A stretch of 64,000 nt of DNA, from contig SCOI01000009.1 in assembly GCA_005503085.1 (NCBI GenBank), forward strand, positions 186,001 to 250,000, read 5' to 3'. The notes under the pieces were generated by a model. It made no database searches. It saw only the letters and a list, made by a program, of their open reading frames with translations, and was not told the origin of the DNA. This stretch comes from Burkholderiales bacterium C2 (GTDB lineage Bacteria; Pseudomonadota; Gammaproteobacteria; Burkholderiales; Burkholderiaceae_C). The position numbers and the translations under genes are program-made. Of this stretch, positions 52,775 to 59,267 are shown one piece after another (position 1 is the first letter of the stretch; each line of letters starts with the position of its first letter).

Positions 52775-53446
52775 CTAGCTTCTTCCGTGGGTAGAGGGGG
52801 GCGGCGGGCTCAGGCGCAGCAGGCGCTCCTGCTCCACCAGGGCCGAGCCATAGGCCACCATGCGCGCCAGCACGCGCTCATAGGCGCCCGGGCCGTAGAC
52901 GACGCCGGGAGCCAGCGCCTCCATATAGTCGGCCGACATCCAGTAGTCCTGCACCAGGGCCGTCAACGCATGGGCCAGATGCTGCAGGCCCAGATCGGCC
53001 TCGGCCGCGCCGACGCGCTGGCGCAGCATCTCGATCAGCGCCGCATGCTGGGGCCCCAGGTGCTGGGCGCACAGCTGCTCGTAAGCCAGGCTGGGCTCGA
53101 GCATCTCGCGGCCCAGCAGGCGCATCAGCTGGGCCGCGCTGCCGTCGGCCGAGCGCAGCGGCGCCAGCAAGGCCTCGTAGAAGCCGCGCAGCCAGTCCTG
53201 CAGCGGGACCTCGGCATCAGGGGCCGGCACCTGGGCCAGCAGATCGAGGATGGGCTGGACCAGGGCCTCGCGGTACAGGCCCTGCTTGTCGCCGAAGTAA
53301 TAGGAGATCGAGCCGATATTGACACCGGCGGCCTGGCATATCTCGCGGGTGCTGGCCTTGTCGAAGCCCTTGTCCGCAAAGATGCGGGTGGCCTCGGCAA
53401 GCATGCGCTCGCGGGTGCCGGGCTGGGAGGTGGCAGAACTGGACAT
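52775..53446 (-). CDS. TetR family transcriptional repressor of the efflux operon
   Basis: The 223-aa protein has the TetR N-terminal HTH (RERMLAEATRIFADKGFDKASTREICQAAGVNIGSISYYFGDKQGLYREAL) and a C-terminal ligand domain of the CerR type. The start at 53446 gives the conserved N-terminus; the longer frame to 53473 would cover the operator. It is the first gene of the tetR-omf-mfp-rnd operon. A perfect 20-bp palindrome 20 bases upstream of its start is the probable autoregulatory operator. Confidence 0.93.
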   Translation of the reverse strand: MSSSATSQPGTRERMLAEATRIFADKGFDKASTREICQAAGVNIGSISYYFGDKQGLYREALVQPILDLLAQVPAPDAEVPLQDWLRGFYEALLAPLRSADGSAAQLMRLLGREMLEPSLAYEQLCAQHLGPQHAALIEMLRQRVGAAEADLGLQHLAHALTALVQDYWMSADYMEALAPGVVYGPGAYERVLARMVAYGSALVEQERLLRLSPPPPSTHGRS

Positions 53447-53465
53447 GGCGCGATCATACGAGAAT

Positions 53466-53485
53466 TTAATCAATCGATTGATTAA
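53466..53485. promoter_or_regulatory. Perfect palindromic operator for the TetR regulator
   Basis: TTAATCAATC joined to its exact reverse complement GATTGATTAA forms a 20-bp palindrome in an AT-rich spot, 20 bases upstream of the tetR start and about 108 bases before the divergent esterase start. TetR dimers commonly bind such palindromes. Confidence 0.85.
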
Positions 53486-53593
53486 GAACTCATGAAGACT
53501 TCAGATTCGCCCGGGCCTGTGTGTGGCATGACACAAAGCCCGGCCGTCCGAGCTGTTAGGGTGGCCTGCCCTGCACTCCGGAACACGCCCCCG

Positions 53594-54598
53594 ATGGCCA
53601 AACGCAAGCCCGCCGCCGCCTGGACCCGGCTGATGCAGCAGAGCTGGTCGGCGCTGACGCGCTCGAATCTGCGAGTCGGCCGCCGGGCCGTCGCGAAGGC
53701 GATCAAGCCGGTGCTGGCCAGCCGCAAGCCCCCGCCCGGTGCTGGCGACTGGCTGGCCGGCGCGGTGATGGGCCCGGCCGGCATGCGGCGCTACTGGCTT
53801 TACCGACCGCCCGGCTTGCGGCTCAAGCCCGGCGAGCGCCTGCCGCTGCTGGTGATGCTGCATGGCTGCGGCCAGAGCGCGCCGGCTTTTGCCGCCAGCA
53901 CCCGGATGAACCGGGTCGCCGCGCGCGAGGGCTTTCTGGTGATCTACCCCGAGCAGGACCGGCTCGCCAATGCCCAGGGCTGCTGGAACTGGTTCGACAC
54001 CCGCTCGGGCCGCGCCTACAACGAGGCCGCGCTGATACTGCAGGCGATCGACCAGGTCTGCCTGCTCTACCCGGCCGATCGCGAGCGCGTCGCGCTGGCC
54101 GGCCTGTCGGCCGGGGCCAGCATGGCGGCGCTGCTGGCGAGCCGCCATCCGGAGCGCTTCAAGGCCGTGGTGATGCACTCGGGCATTCCGCCCGGCACGG
54201 CCCACTCAGGTCTGTCGGCGCTGGGCGCGATGCGGGGGAGGCGTGCCACCGAGCCCCTGCCGGCGCCGGCGGCCAGCGCCTGGCCACCGCTGCTGGTCAT
54301 CCATGGCAGCCGCGACGCGGTGGTCGCACCCAGCAATGGGCGGGCCGCCGTGCAGGCATGGGCCGAGGCCGCGGATGCACGCGTGACCCAGCCACGCAGC
54401 GTGCGGCGCGGCAAGCGCTATCCGAGCACGGTGACCGACGTCAAGCGCGGCGCGACGACCGTGGCCAGCCTGGTCGAGGTGGACGGGCTCGGCCATGCCT
54501 GGAGCGGCGGCCTGGCCAGCCAGCCCTTTGGCGACGGCCAGGGGCCCGATGCCTCGCGCATGGTCTGGGCCTTCGCGGCCCGCCAGTTCCGCCGCTGA
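53594..54598 (+). CDS. PHB-depolymerase-family esterase
   Basis: This 334-aa protein belongs to the esterase/short-chain PHA depolymerase group (LpqC-like). Motifs are LPLLVMLHGCGQSAPAFAASTRMNRVAAREGFLVIYPEQD, the nucleophile S172 in ALAGLSAGASMAALLA, PPLLVIHGSRDAVVAP with the catalytic Asp, and VDGLGHAWSGG with the His. No signal peptide is obvious; the N-terminus is basic (MAKRKPAAAWTRLMQQSW). The start at 53594 is chosen over the ATG at 53492, because the upstream residues look noncoding. It is divergent from tetR. PHB as substrate is only one possibility. Confidence 0.82.
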   Translation: MAKRKPAAAWTRLMQQSWSALTRSNLRVGRRAVAKAIKPVLASRKPPPGAGDWLAGAVMGPAGMRRYWLYRPPGLRLKPGERLPLLVMLHGCGQSAPAFAASTRMNRVAAREGFLVIYPEQDRLANAQGCWNWFDTRSGRAYNEAALILQAIDQVCLLYPADRERVALAGLSAGASMAALLASRHPERFKAVVMHSGIPPGTAHSGLSALGAMRGRRATEPLPAPAASAWPPLLVIHGSRDAVVAPSNGRAAVQAWAEAADARVTQPRSVRRGKRYPSTVTDVKRGATTVASLVEVDGLGHAWSGGLASQPFGDGQGPDASRMVWAFAARQFRR

Positions 54599-54707
54599 GC
54601 GGCGCGCACCGACACGCGGCCACCTCCTACAAGGACTCGCTCGTTTGCCTCATGGCCGGCGCGCGGGCCTCGCGCCAGCATCGCTGCATCGCTTCACCGG
54701 ATGCCCC

Positions 54708-55541
54708 ATGCCCAGCCCATCATCGCCCGTCGACCTCGCGGCGCCTGCCGCCGCACGCCCGCGCGCCGGCACGGTGTGCTGGAGCGCCAGCATCGCCGGC
54801 GCGGCGGCGGCCACCGCGCTGTCGCTGCTGACCCTGGTCCCGCTGCTGCTGGGCAAGCGGTCCGAATTCGATGCCACGACGCTGGCCTGGGGGCTGACGA
54901 CGTCGCTGCTGGCCGCCGGCATCGGCGGCTATCTGGCGGGGTGGCTGAGGACCCGACGGGTGCGGCAGCGGCATGACGAGTTCTTTCTCAACGGCCCGGC
55001 CCATGGCCTGCTGGCCTGGCTCATGGCCTTTCTGCTGACGCTCGCGCTGCTGGCGGCAATGAATACCGGCGCGCGCCCGGAACCGGCGTCGCTCAAGCCT
55101 GACGGCAGCGAGTTGCTTGATCGATTGTTCAGCACCGACGCCGCCGCGCCGGCCGGCGGCCAGGCCTTGAGCGCGAGCACGCAGGAGGAGATCCGGCGCA
55201 TCTTTGGCAACACGCTGCAAATGGGGGTGCTGCCCTCGTCCGACCAGCGCTACCTCGGCCAGTTGCTGAGCCGGCAGTCCGGCCTGCCGCGTGCGCAGGC
55301 CGAGCAGCGGGTGGGTCAGACCTATGCCCTGGCCCGCGAGCAGTTGCGGCGCAGCGAGATCGCAAACCGGCAGGCCTCGGACCTGACACGCCAGACCTTT
55401 GCCTATGCGGCGCTGGGCCTGCTGGCGCTGCTGCTGGCGGGTGCGCTGCTTGCCGGACTGGGAGCCGCAGCGGGCGGCACCCTGCGCACCACCACGCACG
55501 ACACCACGCACGACACCACCCGCAGCAGCCCGCCGGGCTGA
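54708..55541 (+). CDS. Membrane protein of unknown function
   Basis: The protein is not recognised. It has 277 aa with four predicted membrane helices: about 22-46 (SIAGAAAATALSLLTLVPLLLG), 55-75 (WGLTTSLLAAGIGGYLAGWL), 95-115 (HGLLAWLMAFLLTLALLAAMN) and 235-260 ([26 protein letters not shown]). Between helices 3 and 4 lies a soluble stretch with helical segments (QEEIRRIFGNTLQMGVLPSSDQRYLGQLLSRQSGL). The C-terminus carries a TTHD repeat. The glycine-rich helices suggest a small-molecule or assembly function, but this cannot be determined. It stands before hemerythrin and alternative oxidase, in the same direction. Confidence 0.7.
   Translation: MPSPSSPVDLAAPAAARPRAGTVCWSASIAGAAAATALSLLTLVPLLLGKRSEFDATTLAWGLTTSLLAAGIGGYLAGWLRTRRVRQRHDEFFLNGPAHGLLAWLMAFLLTLALLAAMNTGARPEPASLKPDGSELLDRLFSTDAAAPAGGQALSASTQEEIRRIFGNTLQMGVLPSSDQRYLGQLLSRQSGLPRAQAEQRVGQTYALAREQLRRSEIANRQASDLTRQTFAYAALGLLALLLAGALLAGLGAAAGGTLRTTTHDTTHDTTRSSPPG
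55493..55516 (+). repeat. Tandem 12-bp repeat inside the membrane-protein gene
   Basis: The unit CACGCACGACAC occurs twice without interruption and is followed by CAC. It encodes the TTHDTTHDTT tail of the membrane protein. A unit gain or loss keeps the frame. Confidence 0.8.
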
Positions 55542-55693
55542 AGCCTGCCATGTGGGCCAGCGCACGCTGCAAACAAGCCCCGCACCTACAAACGCATGCT
55601 CGCTTGCCCGACGGGCGCCGACGACCTCAAGCCACAAGATGGCGACTCGCCCACCGGGTCCTCCGGTTCGTCCCCTCCCCCGCAAGGATTGCC

Positions 55694-56176
55694 ATGAAAA
55701 CTGCCAGCCCCCAGAAAACCATTGAAGCCCCGACCGCGCAAGACGCCACGGCGTTGCTGCGCGCCGACCACAAGCGCGTCAGCGAGTTGTTCGCGAGCTA
55801 TGAGAAGAGCCGTTCGGTCGCCACCAAGAAACAGCTGGTGGCGCAGATCTGCACCGAGCTCAGCGTGCATGCCCAGGTCGAGGAGGAAATCTTCTACCCC
55901 GCCGTCAAAAAGGCCTTGAAGGACAAGGTGCTGGTGCCCGAGGCCACCGTCGAGCACGCCAGCCTGAAGGCCTTGATCGCCCAGGTCGAGGGCATCGAGC
56001 CTGACGGCGAGATGTTCGACGCCAAGATCAAGGTGCTGTCCGAGTTCGTCAAGCATCACGTCAAGGAAGAACAGGGCGAGATGTTCCCCAAGGCCAAGTC
56101 TACCGACCTGGACATGGAGGCCCTGGGCGCCGAACTGGCCGCACGCAAGACCGAGCTGCTGGCGCAGCGCGCCTGA
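55694..56176 (+). CDS. Hemerythrin HHE cation-binding protein
   Basis: Hemerythrin-like proteins carry a diiron site that binds oxygen or senses NO or redox state. The 160-aa protein has the ligand pattern [34 protein letters not shown] (H-x3-E), [14 protein letters not shown] and [16 protein letters not shown]. The start at 55694 is preceded by AAGGA. It lies 38 bases before the alternative oxidase gene in the same direction, so the two are probably co-transcribed and both may relate to oxygen or NO stress. Confidence 0.92.
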   Translation: MKTASPQKTIEAPTAQDATALLRADHKRVSELFASYEKSRSVATKKQLVAQICTELSVHAQVEEEIFYPAVKKALKDKVLVPEATVEHASLKALIAQVEGIEPDGEMFDAKIKVLSEFVKHHVKEEQGEMFPKAKSTDLDMEALGAELAARKTELLAQRA

Positions 56177-56214
56177 GCCAGGGCCTTCTTCGTCAACCAT
56201 CAGGCCTGAGCCCC

Positions 56215-56877
56215 ATGGCCGCCCGCCACCATGCCCCGACGGCCTTTTCCGACCGCCTCGCGCTGGGCTTCACCAAGCTCTTGCGCTGGGCGGCGGACAC
56301 CTTCTTTGCCAAGCGCTACGGCCACCGCGCCATCGTGCTCGAGACGGTGGCGGCCGTGCCCGGCATGGTGGGCGCGAGCCTGACCCATCTGCGCTGCCTG
56401 CGCCGCATGATCGATGACCAGGGCTGGATACGCACCTTGATGGAGGAGGCCGAGAACGAGCGCATGCACCTGATGACCTTCGTCACGATCGCCAAGCCCA
56501 CGGCTTTCGAGCGCTGGACCATCCTGCTGGCGCAATGGCTGTTCTATCTGGGTTTCTTTGTGCTCTATCTGCTGTCGCCACGCACCGCGCATCGGGTGGT
56601 CGGGTATTTCGAGGAAGAAGCGGTGCTCAGCTACACGCTTTACCTGGAAGAGATAGACGCCGGCCGCACGCCCAATGTGCCGGCACCGGCGATCGCGCTG
56701 CACTACTGGCAGATGCCGGCCGATGCGCGGCTGCGCGATGTGGTCGTGCTGGTGCGTGCCGACGAGGCGCACCACCGCGACATCAACCACGGTTTCGCCA
56801 GCCAACTCGCCGGCATGCCGGGGGAGTCGGGGCCGCCCGCCCCGTATCCGCCGCATGCCGACACGGTGCTGCATTGA
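56215..56877 (+). CDS. aox: Alternative oxidase (AOX)
   Basis: AOX is a membrane-associated, non-proton-pumping, cyanide-resistant ubiquinol oxidase with a diiron centre. The 220-aa protein has all six expected ligands: E43 ([11 protein letters not shown]), E82 and H85 (ENERMH), a Glu of E133-E135 ([11 protein letters not shown]), and E184 and H187 ([11 protein letters not shown]). Two hydrophobic helices (about 43-60 and 103-121) fit its monotopic membrane binding. AOX is common in plants and fungi but rarer in bacteria. It follows hemerythrin by 38 bases; the KaiC-like operon starts 166 bases downstream. Confidence 0.93.
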   Translation: MAARHHAPTAFSDRLALGFTKLLRWAADTFFAKRYGHRAIVLETVAAVPGMVGASLTHLRCLRRMIDDQGWIRTLMEEAENERMHLMTFVTIAKPTAFERWTILLAQWLFYLGFFVLYLLSPRTAHRVVGYFEEEAVLSYTLYLEEIDAGRTPNVPAPAIALHYWQMPADARLRDVVVLVRADEAHHRDINHGFASQLAGMPGESGPPAPYPPHADTVLH

Positions 56878-57043
56878 TGCGAGTCCCGTGTTCGCCAGCG
56901 CACCGACGGCGCGGCGCCGCTGCGCCATGCTGCAGGCATCGGGGAGCGCTTGCCAGGCCCTCCGAACGATGCGGTCCGCCCCGCCTACCCGCACGCTGCG
57001 AGCGCGCGGTCGGCAGGCTCCGTCTATCGGCAGGGAGTGGCTT

Positions 57044-57271
57044 ATGTCAGCAAAAACAAACAGCAATTCGGACTTGATGCCAGCGAGCCCTCGTGGCCGC
57101 AGGCTGCGGCGTCATCACGACCCGCAGTGCTTCACCGCGCATGCGGGCGGCCCCGACCGGCGCCGGCTCTGGCCTTTTGTGCTGGACTGGCCCTGGTACG
57201 AGGCCCTGGAACTGGCCTGCAGCGACGCGCCGGGCCCGGCCTGCCGGCGGACCTCGCGGTGGCCCAGCTGA
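57044..57271 (+). CDS. Small hypothetical protein before kaiC
   Basis: This is a candidate 75-aa gene not matched to any family. A good ribosome site (GGGAG) lies eight bases before the ATG at 57044, and third codon positions are GC-rich as in real genes here. The protein has a polar start, an Arg/His-rich middle and WPFVLDWPWYEALELAC. Its stop overlaps the GTG start of kaiC by 13 bases, so it could couple translation. It may be a true small regulator or a leader peptide. Confidence 0.5.
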   Translation: MSAKTNSNSDLMPASPRGRRLRRHHDPQCFTAHAGGPDRRRLWPFVLDWPWYEALELACSDAPGPACRRTSRWPS

Positions 57272-58977
57272 GCAGCGGATCGCCGCCCGCGGTCGGCCCG
57301 GCGTCGATCGGCAAGGTCGCCACCAGCATCGCCGGCTTCGACAGCATCACCGGCGGTGGCCTGCCGGCCGGGCGGACCACCTTGCTGCTGGGTGGTCCGG
57401 GCTCGGGCAAGACGCTGTTCGGACTGCAATTCCTGTCGCACGGCGCGCAGGCCTGCGGCGAGCCCGGCATCTTTGTCTGCTTCGAGGAGACGGCCGAACG
57501 CCTGCTGATCAATGCGCGCAGCTTTGCCTGGCGGCTCGACGCGCTGCCGCCCGAGCGGCTGTTCTTCGTCGATGCCCAGCCGCTGCCCGATCAGCAGTGC
57601 GCGGGCGACTTCGACCTCGGCGGCATGCTGGCGGTGCTGCAGGAGAGAGCCGAGGCGATGGGGGCGCGGCGCATCGTGTTCGACGCGCTCGATGTGCTGC
57701 TGGCCTTGCTGCCCGATGCGGCGGCACGCCAGCGTGAGGTCCAGCGTCTGCAGCAATGGCTGCAGGCGCGGGCGCTGACCGCCATCATCACGGCGAAGAG
57801 CGGGCTCGACGAGGCCGAGGATCGCGGCTCGGCGCCGCTGGTGCTGATGCAGTTCATGCTGGACTGCGTCGTGATCCTGCGGCACGGCGTCGTGCTGGGC
57901 GTCTCGGAGCGCACGCTGCGGGTGCAGAAGTACCGCGGCTCGGGTTTCGACGAAAACGAGGCGCCCTTCCTGATCGGCCATACCGGCCTGGAAGTGCCGG
58001 TCGCGCGCACGCCGCGCCGCGCCGATGCGCGGGTCAGCCACGAGCGCGTCTCCAGCGGCCTCGCACGGCTCGACACCATGCTGGACGGCGGCTACTACCG
58101 CGCCGCCAGCGTGCTCATCACCGGCTTCTCCGGCACCGCCAAGACGACGCTGAGCGGCGCCTTCGCGGCGGCGGCCTGCGAGCGCGGCGAACCCTGCCTC
58201 TTCATCAGTTTCGATTCGGACTGCGCCGAGGTGGTGTGCAATCTGGCCTCGGTGAGCATCGCGCTGGAGCGCCATGTGCAAAGCGGACTCCTGCAGATGG
58301 TGTCGTCGCGCAGCATCAGCGGCAGCGCCGAGACCTATCTGCTGCGCATCAAGTCCCTGGCCCAGGCGCAGGGTGCCCGCTGCCTGGTGATAGATCCGGT
58401 CTCGACCTGGGCCAAATCGGGCACCGACCTGACCGCGCACAGCGTCGCCGACCGGCTGATGGACTGGGCCAAGGGCGAGGGCATCACGCTGTTGTGCACC
58501 AGCCTGCTCGACGAGATCTCGAGCCGGCCGGCCGACGGCTCGCCGCTGCAGATCTCGACCCTGGCCGACACCTGGATCCACCTGAACTATCTGGTGCAGG
58601 CCGGCGAGCGCAACCGCAGCCTGTCCATCGTCAAGTCGCGCGGCAGCGCCCATTCCAACCAGGTGCGCGAGCTGATACTGAGCAGCGCCGGTGTGACCCT
58701 GGCCGATGCCTACACGGCCCATGGCGAGGTGCTGATGGGCACGCTGCGCTGGGAGAAGGAGCAGCTCGACCGCAAGGCCGGCGAACAGGCCGAGCAGGTC
58801 CTCGCCGAGCGGCTGCAGGCCTTGCAGCTGCAGCTGCAGGCCAAGCGCGACGAGATCGCGGCGCTGACCCGCAGCGGCACCAGCCGGGCCGAGGCGCTGG
58901 CGCTGCGGCGCCGCGACCTGGCCAGCCTGCGCGGCGCCGATGCCGAGAGCAGCGCGCAGACGCCGTCGACGCCATGA
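57259..58977 (+). CDS. KaiC-like double-RecA ATPase
   Basis: The 572-aa protein has two RecA domains as in the circadian-clock ATPase KaiC. From the GTG at 57259 the numbering fits KaiC: Walker A of CI at G45-T52 (GGPGSGKT), catalytic E76-E77 in FEETAERL, Walker A of CII at G289-T297 (GFSGTAKTT), and S433-T434 in ISTLADT where KaiC is phosphorylated at S431/T432. In CII the catalytic Glu pair is replaced by D319-S320 (SFDSDC). A C-terminal coiled coil of ~60 residues is extra. kaiB follows with a four-base overlap; no kaiA gene is present. Confidence 0.92.
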   Translation: MAQLSSGSPPAVGPASIGKVATSIAGFDSITGGGLPAGRTTLLLGGPGSGKTLFGLQFLSHGAQACGEPGIFVCFEETAERLLINARSFAWRLDALPPERLFFVDAQPLPDQQCAGDFDLGGMLAVLQERAEAMGARRIVFDALDVLLALLPDAAARQREVQRLQQWLQARALTAIITAKSGLDEAEDRGSAPLVLMQFMLDCVVILRHGVVLGVSERTLRVQKYRGSGFDENEAPFLIGHTGLEVPVARTPRRADARVSHERVSSGLARLDTMLDGGYYRAASVLITGFSGTAKTTLSGAFAAAACERGEPCLFISFDSDCAEVVCNLASVSIALERHVQSGLLQMVSSRSISGSAETYLLRIKSLAQAQGARCLVIDPVSTWAKSGTDLTAHSVADRLMDWAKGEGITLLCTSLLDEISSRPADGSPLQISTLADTWIHLNYLVQAGERNRSLSIVKSRGSAHSNQVRELILSSAGVTLADAYTAHGEVLMGTLRWEKEQLDRKAGEQAEQVLAERLQALQLQLQAKRDEIAALTRSGTSRAEALALRRRDLASLRGADAESSAQTPSTP

Positions 58978-59267
58978 GCCTCCACCCCACCCCGTTCAAG
59001 TTCCGGCTCTATGTGGCCGGCGATTCGATGAACTCCGCCCAGGCGCTGGCCAATCTGGCCGCGCTGTGCCGCCAGCATCTGCCGGACCGCCACGAGATCG
59101 AGGTGGTCGATGTCTTCACCGCGCCGCAGCAGGCGCTGGCGGACGGCATATTTCTGACCCCGACCTTGATCAGGCTGGCGCCGGTGCCGCAGCGCCGCAT
59201 CGTCGGCAGCCTGACCCCGACCCGGCCGGTGCTGCTGGCGCTGGGGCTGACGGAAGAGCCCTCATGA
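58974..59267 (+). CDS. KaiB-like protein
   Basis: KaiB is a thioredoxin-fold protein that switches fold and binds the KaiC CI ring. The 97-aa protein matches the family along its length: FKFRLYVAGDSMNSAQALANLAALC, VVDVFTAPQQALADGIFLTPTLIRLAPVPQRRIVGSLTP. It overlaps kaiC by four bases and the phosphodiesterase gene by four bases (ATGA at both ends), so the three are translationally coupled. In bacteria without kaiA such pairs are thought to act in stress timing or adaptation rather than in a true clock. Confidence 0.93.
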   Translation: MSLHPTPFKFRLYVAGDSMNSAQALANLAALCRQHLPDRHEIEVVDVFTAPQQALADGIFLTPTLIRLAPVPQRRIVGSLTPTRPVLLALGLTEEPS

